64,000 nucleotides of DNA from Ascoidea asiatica. Taxonomy: Eukaryota; Ascomycota; Saccharomycetes; Ascoideales; Ascoideaceae. The notes beneath the pieces were generated by a model. It saw nothing but the letters and a program-made list of their open reading frames with translations, was not told the origin of the DNA and did no database searches. Positions 9,509 through 20,184 of the stretch are shown piece by piece. Each line of letters opens with the position of its first letter. Position 1 is the first letter of the stretch. The stretch is from contig BCKQ01000013.1 in assembly GCA_001600695.1 (NCBI GenBank), positions 372,001 through 436,000 on the forward strand, read 5' to 3'. Position numbers and translations under genes: made by a program.

Positions 9509-11884
9509 TTTGAATTACCTTTCTATGAAACAGCACTGCAAGTCTTTAACACATCAAACAAAAGTGTAGATATATTTACTACCAAAACACAGGGGTCATT
9601 AGTTCTGTCTTTAGAGCAGATTCAAAATTGAGTGAGCTAATATTTAACCAGTTTAAGGTGATGAACAGCAACTAGGGAAATATAATCACACTATGTAAGG
9701 ATTAGTACAATATCCACCAAATGAATGCACAAATTTTTATTAAAAGCTAAGCTTTACAAAACACAATCATAACTTTTTTGCAAGAGGTCCTAAAGAACTT
9801 CAGTCTCAGACTCAATAACAAAAATCTCTAATTTCTGGTAAACATATGTTAATACATTCGAAAACTGTAGCTCCAAATTAAAGTAATTTTTCTCCAAGAC
9901 ACGTGATAAACTTTTTAGAAGCTATTAGCCTAAGGCACCATCAATTATTCCACACTTTTATGCACGGTTGGGGTAAAATGAGGTGTGCGTGATGCTGCAT
10001 TAATACTTACCCTGCTTCTACATCTAAAAAAATATGTCATTATTATTAAAAAGATATCACACTCAAATTATAAACACTTGATAATTAAAACATAAAATTT
10101 ATAAACGTTTTATTGAACGTACGGGACACGTTGACAGAAACGGCTCTTGAAACATTTATGACCTCATCAACTACAATAGACAATTAGGGTAATTTTTTAA
10201 AGAATTTTATTTTATTTTTAATAAAAAGTTACCTCCTTATTTTTTAATTTTTTAATAATTTGTTTTTATTTTTTTGCCATTTTTGTAATACATATTTGGA
10301 TCACTTGCATATAGGATACTGCATCAGTGATTTATTTTTATTTTTCAATACTTTTTTGTACCCCAAAAATGTATTTTTAGATACATTTTTGTGTTAGTTT
10401 TAGTATTATCATACACTTTTGGGTTACCTTATAATCCCACAATAATGCCGTGTTTCATTTTGTTTTCATGATACATATTGTCATCATTATCCCAGCGGTT
10501 TACATTTTGAATATGTTATTGTACTGTTGTGATACAGTGTTGTATTATTGTCAACTTTTATGAAAAGTAATTAAGTTCAGATTTACTCTGTGTTCTTTTT
10601 TTTTTAAATGTTATTCTTATTATCAAATCAATTTTTACACATAAATTAATGGAAGGATTGCATCATCTACCTCAGTCATTCGCATTCAAGTTTGGAAAAC
10701 ATGATGTCCACTAGTCACATATTGCTCCAGAATTTCACATTTACATTGGGATGTTAATGAGACTTTGATTCATAGCTTTGCGTTTTCAATTCAAACCATT
10801 TGTTTAACTCGCATAACCGATAGCGGCAATAATTCCCCTATCACATGTTCGTTTGTCAATGTTGACTTATGAGGTTCGACTGAAGATAATTTCTTTTCAT
10901 ATAAAGGAAAAATCACATTTGATTAAACTATTAAAAATGTAAAGTTTGATTAAATTATTTTCGTCCCGCTAAAATTGAAATGCTTAAGACTAACATATAT
11001 AGTTCAATTATTTATTTTCCTTTCGATCGTCATATTCAATCAACAAAGTTTATATTTATTTCGCATTCAATTTTACTTCCAGCCAGTCAATATCAATTAA
11101 ATTATCAAAAACAAATTCCCGGAACTATTTTTGAATCGTCCTAGAAACACATGAATATAACAGATAATCAAATATTAATTCACATTATCATTGATCATCA
11201 TCAAAACTCAATAATCTTGGAGCAGCACAATGGAGCTAGGAATTATTACTCAAAAAGGTATTACGTCATCAATTTATAATATTGTCAAAAATGAACTGGA
11301 GGAAGAAATACGATTCCTTAGCCGTCCTCCCCGTATTACGGTATACAAAATTTAAATAATAAAATTTACAATAGGAAAGCCAAATCCGAAATTGGAAAAA
11401 TTTTAATTCATCCAACAAAGTAAACTGATAATGTTTTTCACATTTTTTTTGTTGAATCCAATGGACAGGTTCTATGAAAATTGAGTAATGTAGCAAAATT
11501 AAAGGTAAGTATCATAACATTTCCACCCGAGGTTCGAAAAGATATTTCCTAAATTTTATTTAGTAATTGAGGTTTCAGTAGAATCTGATTCAGATGAGCT
11601 TATTATGGTAAATTAAATTAATTTTCTATTTGTTTCTACTTCTTTTTTGTTTATTATTATTTATTAATATTTATTACTATTTATTACTATTTATTATTAT
11701 TCATTATTATTTATCACTATATACTACATTGTTTTTTATATAAATATGCCCAAAATATCTTTTTTTTTTATTTCAACTTTAGTTTTATTTTTATAAGGTT
11801 ACCAATTCTTTATTCTTAATAAATATTAAATTGTTTTTTAAGTGAATATCAGTGGTTATATTTTTATTAATATACATCCATAGC
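9509..11884. other. Long intergenic region upstream of RDS2; no gene recognised
   Basis: 2.4 kb leading from the RDS2 promoter into the transposon-rich region. A CACGTG lies at 9900-9905. T-rich blocks occupy about 10,200-10,600. At 11,230-11,355 (+) a short frame starting MELGIITQKGITSSIYNIVK reads like protein-coding residue with balanced composition, but it is too short to assign and may be a transposon fragment. No RNA gene or other element is visible. Confidence 0.5.
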
Positions 11885-12190
11885 CAGTGTTTAAAAGTTA
11901 GGTTAAGATATAACCTAACTTTTAGACTGCTAAAATTCATAACTTCATCCACCTAACTTTTCACGTGCCTAAAAAAAATTGCTAAGAACGACTTCGAACG
12001 CTCTCAATCACTCGCTCAGCTGAAAGTGATTGCCACCACGTCATATCCTAACCAACAAATAAAAAGCAAAAAGCTTCATTTATAAAGCAAAAAAAAGCCA
12101 AAAAAAAAGAAAGCCACTAACGGGAGGTCGAATCATACACTCCCACCTAGCGGCCGCTCCTTGCCACTACACTAAGGAACGGTTTACTGA
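11885..12190 (+). repeat. Left long inverted end of hAT copy 1
   Basis: The reverse complement of this block resembles the right end of the same element at 14,748-15,073. The two share the tip, a 20-bp perfect match TTAGTGTAGTGGCAAGGAGC (minus strand here, plus strand at 14,760-14,779), a B-box-like stretch and a T-rich GGCTTTTTTTTG tract. Distances from the B-box-like stretch to the tip are nearly equal (about 236 and 240 bp). Similar left ends occur at 32,047-32,330 and 55,362-55,625, including the CCTAACTTTTCACGTG stretch. Confidence 0.7.
12115..12187 (-). other. tRNA-like sequence in left end of hAT copy 1
   Basis: On the minus strand the order is TTAGTGTAGTGGC (12,163-12,175), matching the Pol III A-box TRGYNNANNNG, then the 10-bp palindrome AGCGGCCGCT (12,149-12,158, containing a NotI site), then GATTCGACCTCC (12,123-12,134), close to the B-box GGTTCGANTCC. 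A-box resembles His/Glu/Gly-type tRNAs. I cannot fold an acceptor stem, so it is not called a functional tRNA. Confidence 0.5.
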
Positions 12191-12380
12191 AATCACAAAA
12201 AGATTCCAGTGCTTCAGCCATAGAAAGTCACATGTTCAAAAGCGAAATCTATAGATTCAAATATTTTTGTTGCCATTGTTTTTAATAAAATAGTGTTATT
12301 TATATTAATAATCTAATATAGAAGCTACGATTTTTTTCAAAGTAAAAATCAAGCTACTTATTACTAATTCCTCTATTCAA

Positions 12381-14514
12381 ATGGCCCAATGGATTTACCA
12401 AAATTTCACCAAAAAAAATTACGAAAGATCAGAGCTTCCACAAAAGTTTACTGATCAAAAACCATCCTCAATTTTTAAGTTCAAATGTGGCTCGTGGCAA
12501 ATAAATTATTTTGTAAACAGTTCTGTTGGGTATCAAGCTCCCATCAAACATGCAAAAGCTAGGCATAAAATCAGAAAATCATCTCCTCAAACAATTCAAA
12601 ATAACCAAACTTATTTTCAATTATCAACAGCAGTTGCAGAATCAACTAAAATTGCACAATTTAATGGGATATGATTTTTAGAAAATAAAATTACTCAAAC
12701 ATCCGAAATAAAATTAAAAGAATATCTCCATCCCAAAGAGCAATTTGAAAAGGTTATTGTTAATATTTTTGCACAATGTCATCTTTCATTCAACATAGCA
12801 AATCATGACTACTCCAAAAATATTTTGGAATTTTGTGGTTGTCCTTTTAAGGTATCTTTCTATAAGTTATCAAAACTTATTATAGACAGTACGAATTTGA
12901 TATAGCCAATTAGAAAAATATCATATCAAATGTTGATGGCATTTCTTTAACAACGGATCTTTGGACTTGTCCTTCCAAAACGTCAATGTTAGGTGTAACA
13001 ATGCACTTCTTAAATAGTAAACTAAAATCAAAAAAGTTTATTATTGGTTTTAAAAAATTTCATGGTCCACATTCAGGTGCCAATATTGGTGATGAAATCA
13101 AGAGGATAATGATTAATTTTGGTTTAGAAAAAAAATTGGTTATTATTACCGATGATAATGCTTGTAATTATTCTTTAATGTGTAGTTCTATTGACAAATT
13201 TCTAACTTCTGAAGGTTCGAGCTCTTCTATTGCAGCGTTTCTAAGATCGCTGAATAATGGCTCAGTTAGTATTAGATGCTTAAGTCATATTATTAATTTG
13301 GTTGGTTCTGATGGCTGTAAAAAATTGTTTGAAGATCATATCACTGAATTTCAAAATGGTGGTGGAGAAGTTAATTCTTTGTTTTCCAATTTAAATGCCG
13401 AAGAAGTAGAATCTGAAAAAGCTATAGAATCAATTTCTACAGTTGAATCACTACTTCAAAAAGCCAAATATCTAATTAACAACATTTTGAAGAGTCCACA
13501 ATCAATTGAAAAATTTGAAGAGATAGTAGAATCTATTTATGATGGTACTAGCAAATCCTGTGGGTGACTTGCAATTGGCAAGAGAAGATGGAATTCAATT
13601 TATTTATCATTCCAGAGATTTTGTGTTTTCAAAGAAGCTTTTATTGAATTTGCTGCACAAAATTCAAATGATTATCAGCTTTATGATTCTGACAATAAAA
13701 ACATTAAACAACTGACAATAAAAACATTACACAATTGTTTGAGGTATTGAAACCATTTTATAATGTAGCAATGGATATCTCTTATGATAAAATCTCCATT
13801 CATCAAAACAATAGCATTTTGGATCATTTAAAAAGACATCTTGTAAATTGAGATCTTATAATGCAGATGAACATTTTTTACTTAGTTCAGTCAGCACTAT
13901 TTACAAACAAATTAGAAAGTATAATAGTGAATTGGTAACAGAAAATTATTTGCTTGGTTTAGCATATATGTTAGCTGGAGTTGGATCAATTGAAGAATTT
14001 GCTGCTGATAAAAAAGATATGTATAACTATCTTTTAGAAAATTCAAAAGAGTTAATTAGATCAATTCCAGACTAAAAGTTTGCTGAAAGCTCTAGTATGC
14101 TGTCAAGATTGAATTCATTAAATTTTACAGGAAAGCCTATTACTCAAAAAGCTCGCAATTTTAATGAGGTTGATGTTTTTATTGCTGCTGTCGGTTTTCG
14201 TGAACAAGGACCAATTTTTTACCAAAGTCCAGAAATTTTCTGGAAAGAAAATAGAGCTAGATTTCCAAAGTTATTTAAAATTGCCAGAGTAATTTTTGCT
14301 GTTCAAGGTAGTAGTGTTGGAAGTGAGCGGTTGTTTAGTTCTGATTGAATGGTGTACAATTACTTGAGAAATAGTGCTTGCTGTTGAAAAAGCTGAAAAA
14401 TTAATTGAAATTTGTATTTCTTCAAAATGAAACTTTGAGGAAGATATTGAGTGGGAAGATTCTGAATCAGAAAATAATACTGACTATGAATTTGATATGT
14501 CATTTGAAATTTAG
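12381..14514 (+). pseudogene. hAT transposase, copy 1, broken by stops and frameshifts
   Basis: Reading several frames in order reconstructs a hAT transposase of about 700 codons. The N-terminus (MAQWIYQNFTKK) is followed by a BED-like zinc finger: Cys, then a TGG codon where CxxC needs the second Cys, then H-x4-H (KHAKARH). The catalytic core starts at about 12,915 with NVDGISLTTDLWTCPSK (first Asp), then HSGANIGDEI, ITDDNACNYS (second Asp) and IRCLSHIINL, the RCxxHxxNL block. The C-terminal dimerisation domain ends with GSSVGSERLFSSD (14,305-14,347), carrying the catalytic Glu, and the protein ends in an acidic tail (EWEDSESENNTDYEFD) at 14,514. In-frame stops at 12,672, 13,567 and 14,072 and frame changes near 13,850 and 14,345 make it inactive. 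Yeast hAT elements such as Rover and Roamer are known; I cannot say whether this belongs to them. Confidence 0.85.
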
Positions 14515-14747
14515 GTTTGCTTTTACAATCTTATTGAGCTGTTAATTGATTTTATCTTTTTTATTATTTTTGCCTTTTTTTTTTTTTGTTTTAGTTTTTA
14601 AATTATTTTTTAATTAGGTTATAGCTTTATAATAAATGTTTTTTTCGTTCAAATAAATGTTTATCTTTAGTTTAAATTGGTATATGGACCTATCGTTACC
14701 GAGCTGGTAAATCTGGTTTTAAATGTTTTTAATTGTTAAGGATTTTA

Positions 14748-14962
14748 GCAATTCGTCCCTTAGTGTAGTGGCAAGGAGCACCAGGTGGTGCGGGGGGGGG
14801 GGGGGGTGTACGGTTCGAGCTCCCGTTATCAGTTTTTCTTTTTTTGGCTTTTTTTTGGAGTATGTTATGCTGGAAGGTTTTCCCGCTTCGGCGATCTACA
14901 GGTGGCCCAGTGGATTAGTCTTCGTTTAACGAAGAACTGATTTGGTTTCGAATCGTGATTGA
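14748..14962 (+). other. Two tRNA-like sequences in right end of hAT copy 1
   Basis: First unit: A-box TTAGTGTAGTGGC at 14,760-14,772, the perfect 14-bp palindrome GCACCAGGTGGTGC at 14,778-14,791, a run of 15 G at 14,792-14,806, and B-box GGTTCGAGCTCC at 14,812-14,823 with a short ACGG/CCGT stem. Second unit: a perfect A-box TGGCCCAGTGG at 14,903-14,913, a 5-bp anticodon-like stem TCTTC/GAAGA with 7-nt loop at 14,919-14,935, and a B-box-like GTTTCGAATCG at 14,945-14,955. A-to-B spacing of the second unit fits a real tRNA, but the T stem does not pair and the would-be anticodon is UUA, so both are tRNA-derived or tRNA-mimicking rather than functional genes. Confidence 0.5.
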
Positions 14963-15073
14963 GGAAAAAAAAGTTGAACAGGTGAGATGTTTCTCACTTT
15001 TCCTAGCTTTTTTGAAAAGTGGCCTGAAATTCCTGACTTTTTTAGGGGGGTTAGAAAAATTAAAAAACACTAG

Positions 15074-15799
15074 ACATAATTGCCTTTTTAATATTGTTAG
15101 TGAGCTACGGAAAGAAAGGGTATGGCTTCGAAAAAAAAATTTTAAAACTACACTACAAGCATTGATGTAAATAGGTGGTCGACAATACTTTAAATTATAC
15201 TCTTGTTTTGACTTGTTGTATAACTCGCAACAATCCTACTCAGCCAATACCATAATCAATATTACCAAGTGTCGGCGAGTTAATAAATACCTGCTCAAAA
15301 TGCTTACTATCAAAAACCAAAGGTACACCCAACGAAGTATAACAAACAAAAGGCGGTGATGCAAAAATTTAGATTTCTCTATTTAATTTTACTATTAAAT
15401 ATATTGATTCAAAATCTTTTTTTGTTTATTGAGTTTTAAGTCTAAAAATTAATCAAAAATCTGCTTAATTTACATGATAATTTGAAATAATAAAAAAAGA
15501 AATCTATAAGTATTTATAAAGATTTTGAAGCCATACATTTGCCCAAAAGTAAGTGTTGCAATTGTAGCAAAAGTAATCAGGAAGAGAATTGGTGAAATTG
15601 TAAAATTGTGAAATGTAATAATAAAAAATAATTTTCAAATTGTCAAATTAACCATTATTGTTTAAACATAAAAATAGATAAAAATAAAACAAGATATTAA
15701 TTAGTTAAAGATAGAACAGAATTGTAATTACTATATACAAAATATGAAGTTTCAATAGTCTTCAATGTAAAATTATAGCATGTTGCATTAATTAAAGGA
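15074..15799. other. Region right of hAT copy 1; Cys-rich decayed reading
   Basis: Mostly AT-rich. On the + strand at about 15,537-15,675 a frame with two stops reads KCCNCSKSNQEENW, then NCKIVKCNNKK, then FSNCQINHYC, i.e. C-x2-C ... C-x4-C ... C-x4-H-x-C. That spacing looks like a decayed zinc-binding motif of a transposase or Gag protein; no family can be named. Confidence 0.3.
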
Positions 15800-16710
15800 A
15801 ATCCTTTTTTTTTTATTTTTAATTATATTTTGCAAAACGAATTTAATTGAAGTTGTAATTGCTTGATTTGGATTGAAGACTTCTTTTTTGCTGACATGAT
15901 AGATCGTTTTGTATTGAAGTTTATAAGAATAAATATTTTTCTTCATATTGTGAGTAAATGCTGGAAGCGGAGTACCATTCTGTCCATTTGAAACAAAATT
16001 TTAATGAGCAATATTAAAGGTAACATTATTTTCTTGGAAATAATTAAAAAAAGTTTTGATTCTTTCATTATTGCTGAACTCATTTTTAATTGATTTAATA
16101 TTTTTTCACCTCTATTTGTTTAAAGTTTTGAATAAATAATATATTTGAAATCATAATTGAAACCATTTGAAAATAACTGGTATTTGTAAATGAATACTTT
16201 CCTGATCTTGATGCTTGACATTATAAATAAGAAATTGAAAAGTTAAAGAAAAATTATGAAATGAAAGTTTATTTAATTGGGGATTATAATTTTTTAGTTT
16301 AATAGATTGAAGTTTAATTTGTTTACAAAAAGATCTTGATAATTGTTTATAAATGTTTTGAACTAAAGGATCTTGAAATTGAAAATTGAGTAATTCAAGT
16401 TAATTTTTATAAACTTTAATAATAAAATTAGTATTAAAAGATACTTATAATATCTCTGATTGCATCCCAGTGGTAATACAATTAGCTAAAAAAACCTTCA
16501 ATATTTGATTCCTAAATAGAGCTTTTGAAGAGATTAAAAGTTTATTATCCTGTTGAAGAATTTTGAATATAATTTGTGATGTTGAAGAAATAAAATCTTG
16601 TTCTTGTAGACCTGATGTAAAAGTTTCTTGATTATTTATTAAACAATTTGCTGAATCTGGTTGAGAAGAATCTGAATCACTAATATCAATAATTGTAAGC
16701 TTATGGAAAA
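15800..16710 (-). pseudogene. Decayed ORF of unknown family
   Basis: Read on the minus strand, about 290 codons hold one main frame with only a handful of stops: it starts near ISDSDSSQPDSANCLINNQE, passes FISSTSQIIFKILQQDNKLL, QDPLVQNIYKQLSRSFCKQI and LSFHNFSLTFQFLIYNVKHQ, and ends near SYKLQYKTIYHVSKKEVFNP. The length of stop-poor frame and the coherent, non-repetitive composition argue for an ancient coding sequence. I recognise no domain. It sits between a hAT element and a piggyBac relic, so a transposon origin is likely but unproven. Confidence 0.4.
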
Positions 16711-17476
16711 GAATAATTTAATTTGATTGAATAATATAGAATATAAAAGAAAATATAATTGAAAATATGTGAAATTCAGCTTTAATTTTATGGACTAAAT
16801 TACTGAACATTGGTAATAATGGTTGTTTTTGCGAGAGGCCTAATTGTTGGATTTTGAGCCTGAAAACTTGACCAAAAAGGAGAAATTATTGATTTTGGGG
16901 AGATATTCTGTGAAAATAACAGATGAATTTGAAGAAAGGTTTACTCGGAGGAGATGCATAAAGATGCTGGTAATTTGATAAAAAAATTTAAGAGAGTTAA
17001 ATGATAGGCTGGGACTGAGTATATACGGAAACTGAAACCGTCGACGGATAAAGGAGAAATAGACGTAAGTGATTTCAATTTAATTTGAATCGCTTCCTTA
17101 CATCCTCCATAATTCTCCCTCCAAATAAATTAACCATTACTTATAAAATATCTTATAGAGATCAGGGTACACATTTTTTCACAGTTCGCAAAACCAGCAA
17201 CACCAAGCAAAACAGATTAACAACGTATAACGACTGTTTTCCTATCCTTTTAATTCAAGGATCGGTGCCTCCCACTTTACGAGCATTTAGTGGTCTAAAC
17301 GAGCTTTGGCCGTTAGGAAAACACAAGGGGACATTAACCAGCCAGTGCTAAATAACCGGATGGATTAATACCAATCACGTGAAAAAAATTTGTTGCGCGG
17401 TGCAACGCTCTGTTTACTATTGCGCAAAAAACCATTTCCCTCACTACACGAACAGTTATTGTTGAATTCAAATTAA

Positions 17477-17943
17477 TATAAAAGAATGTAAAATCGCAAA
17501 ACAAGTGTTAATATTTAAGCAATAATATTAATAAGTAATATAATTAGTAGTAATCCAATTAATAATAAATAATTTTATTAAAAAGTCTATTAACCGCAAA
17601 AACCTTTGATGAACTCATTTGAAAAAATTAAAAAGTTTATCAGTTCGATACCTGATATGTAGGACAATCTGTTAAATGTTAACATTAACGGACTGTGCGG
17701 CAAACAAGATATTTGTATTCACTATCCGGTAACTGCTGCGGAAATGGATCTTTATGAACTCGCAATGGAATTTCCGGTAGAGCGTTTTTGCTTTCCTCAT
17801 CCGTGTGATTCTGTTAATTTTCGGACAATTGAGGAAAGAATCCATTGTAAACGTACTCCTTGCGAGCTATGCCCGGCTAACACACTTCAAACACTTTTGC
17901 TGTTGTTCCGCAAACAAATGGTAACCAATGGTTCTGGTCTCAA
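17477..17943 (+). pseudogene. Small decayed ORF with TATA-like promoter
   Basis: AATTAATATAAAAGAATG at 17,473-17,490 looks like a TATA region and resembles the TATA-like sequence of the LTRs in this window. An ATG at 17,609 opens a 111-codon frame (MNSFEKIKKFISSIPDM, one TAG at codon 18, then DNLLNVNINGLCGKQD and a Cys-containing stretch with CKRTPCELCPANTLQTLLLL) ending at 17,943. No family recognised. It could be the remnant of a gag gene or of the N-terminus of the neighbouring piggyBac transposase; neither is shown by motifs. Confidence 0.35.
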
Positions 17944-18484
17944 CTAATAAATACATTAAGATTATGCAAACACAAAAAAAAAGCTGACACACAAAAGTGG
18001 CTCCGCATGAATTTTAATTTTTTTTGGCTGTGGTTACTACATTAGGAACAAATAAAATTACAAATATCAATCATTTTTATTACAAAAATCAACAAAACTT
18101 TAAATTAATTAGGTCAACAATGGGATATTTTAGATTTAATAATCTTAACACGTTTTTGCATGTTTCTCTCAGATAACCTAATACATTAGGTTTATCCTGT
18201 TTATCGTTGTACAGACAAATGTCCGGATTAGGAATATTGTGCTATATACAGTCCTTGTTTATCCGAGGCTTTTCCGTTGGTACGCATAACGGAGGCTGAG
18301 CCTCCCGGTTGTTTGGCAAGTTGCACGTCTGTTCAGAATTTCCAAAACCACTATATAGTCTATGAATTCCTGTATTATTCTCATCTTCAATAATTTAATA
18401 AAATAAATCATAGTAAATTTGACAGTTTCTGATCCAGCGGAGACCCTATTTTAGCTTACTCTTCATTAGGACAAGGTAGCCTCT

Positions 18485-19589
18485 TTAGGGGATCATATTG
18501 TTAGGACAAGTCAGAAACGTTTCAATTTAGGATCAACCGTGCCGATAGATGAACTGGTCGTCAAGTTTAAAGGTAGATCCCGTGATACTACAGTCGTAAT
18601 GAATAAACCAATTAAATGGGTTACAAGGTTTTTTGCTCTCGCGGAAGCCGGATACACTTTTTCCATGGTTTACAGTTTAACAAATAAGTCAGGCGAATTA
18701 ATTGATGTCCAAATACTTGGAACTTTTAACGGCACAAAACATCTTGTGGCTAATTTGGCGGGTGAAATTCAATACACTGCAGGACGGTTCTTTACATGGA
18801 TAATTATGTTACCTTGGTGAAACTTTTTCAATGGTTTAAATCCCAATTCAATATGCGTGCTACTGGTACTGCAGGACCTAGCCCATCCTATCCTAAATGG
18901 TTTTCCGAAATGAAATCCAAAAAAAATAATTTACAATCACAAGAATTTAATTATAAATATGTGGAGGATATTGGATGTTTTGAGTACATGGATAGAAATG
19001 TGATTTCAGGAGTTAGTGCAGCGCATGACCTCAATGATGTTGTTATTAAAGAAAAATACAAACCTAACACCAGAACATTAGGACACCTTAAGTCCGCAAT
19101 TGGTGTAATTTGCATGGAAGTTAGTAAGGCCGATTCCTATTCCAAGGGTACTTAATGATTAAAACTAAGACGCGGGTGGTGTTTATATATCCGACCAATT
19201 CCGGCCGGTTATACCTCCCATTTAAGGGCTCACAGAAGTTAGTTAACTATTTTTTTATTTGTGGTTGATGTGGGTCTTATTAGTAGCCACGGACTTTACA
19301 AAAATTCAAAAAGCGTAAACCTATCCTATGTTGAATTCCGAAATTTATGATTATCAATTGCCTTACTAGGTAATTATCAGAGACAGCTGTGCTTTTGCGT
19401 ACTTCTAATGAAACTCCCGGAACTCATGGCCGGATTAAAGCCCAAAGAAAAAGTTGTTTCCGGTATTGCTTCAGTGCAAAAACGGAATCAAAAAAAGGGT
19501 TTTCCTCTTTTGAGTTCCGTAGCTGTTGTTTAGACCTTTGTGCTCAGTGCTGGGATGAGTTGCTGTTGAGAAGTACTCATACTGTTTAA
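18485..19589 (+). pseudogene. piggyBac (DDE_Tnp_1_7) transposase relic
   Basis: Three adjacent segments in different frames read as a piggyBac transposase. At 18,485-18,820: FNLGSTVPIDELVVKFKGRS followed by NKPIKWVTRFFALAEAGYTF, the block around the first catalytic Asp (IDE). After a frame change at ~18,795: MDNYVTLVKLFQWFKSQFNM then ATGTAGPSPSYPKW, the second Asp block (xMDNYxTS) and the GT-x-R/K-G region, then FEYMDRNVISGVSAAHD. Near 19,105 the segment IGVICMEVSKADSY corresponds to the (M)GGVDxxD motif, with Asp replaced. At 19,435-19,575 a Cys-rich tail (RKSCFRYCFSAKTESKKGF, then FRSCCLDLCAQCWDEL) fits the C-terminal zinc-binding domain of the family. Stops at 18,820 and 19,153 and frameshifts show it is dead. 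The N-terminal third and the TTAA-flanked ends were not found. piggyBac is common in animals and patchy in fungi. Confidence 0.8.
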
Positions 19590-19799
19590 ATCTTGAGGCT
19601 TGTTATCACTCATTTTTATTTATTTAATTGTATCACTTTTTGTTATATAATAAAGATCATTTACACATATTAGCATTTAATATTATAAAAATTGATTATC
19701 AATCTGATTCAAAGAATATATAAAAAATAAAAATAGAAATAAGAGAAAAATAGATCATTTATATAAGTTTGCATTTTTAAAATTCATAAGAAAATACCA

Positions 19800-20184
19800 A
19801 TAAACGAATGGGAGAAATTCATCTGATGGCCCTTTAAAAATATTTCCAATTTTTTAGTTCCTCATGGAAATTCATTTCTGAACTTAACTAAATTGTATTG
19901 TACCATAACAGTAGTTTTACAGTTTTCCTCATCTCTGTTACGATTGTAGCATAAGGATTTATCTTCACCAAAATATTTGATAGCTTTCGATGAAAGATTA
20001 TTGATTTTTTTCTGGAGCTGGCTTTCTATCGGGCCTTTTAATTTACAGTTCTTTTAATCTTCATTTCGGATTCAATTTGATTAATATCTTCTAACAGATG
20101 ATCACCTTGATCTAATTCTAATTGAGAGTTTTCAGTGACTTGTTCTTGCTCAGTAGTAGCTTCAGGAGTAAATAAAGTATTCAT
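19800..20184 (-). pseudogene. Decayed ORF, family X copy 1 (possible zinc-finger N-terminus)
   Basis: Starting from an ATG at 20,184 on the minus strand: MNTLFTPEATTEQEQVTENS then LELDQGDHLLEDINQIESEM, then through frameshifts a block reading KAIKYFGEDKSLCYN, MVQYNLVKFRNEF and, at the end, EFLPFVYW. The same order of blocks occurs on the plus strand at 26,393-26,960 (LELEQPITDNLLEDTIQIQT, SKYFGQLKSLCYN, MVQYNFVKIRNEFPLGTKKI, DEFLPFVY). In both copies the codon after CYN is a one-step change from Cys (CGT here, TGA there), so the ancestor likely had C-x2-C, as in BED-type fingers of transposases. Function unknown. Confidence 0.45.

Larger units (their letters stand above)
11885..15073 (+). mobile_element. 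Degenerate hAT-family DNA transposon, copy 1
   Basis: 3.2 kb element bounded on the left by CAGTGTTTAAAAGTTAGGTT (11,885) and on the right by an imperfect inverted match ending in TTAGAAAAATTAAAAAACAC then TAG (to 15,073). hAT elements usually begin CAGTG/CAGGG and end CACTG, so the tips fit. The flanking 8-mers TCCATAGC and ACATAATT share only four positions, so the target duplication is eroded or the right end is one or two bases off. The inside carries a frameshifted hAT transposase. The subterminal 200-320 bp at each end contain tRNA-like sequences in mirror orientation (listed separately). A second copy lies at 32.0-34.8 kb and a third left end at 55.4 kb, so this is a family. Confidence 0.82.
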
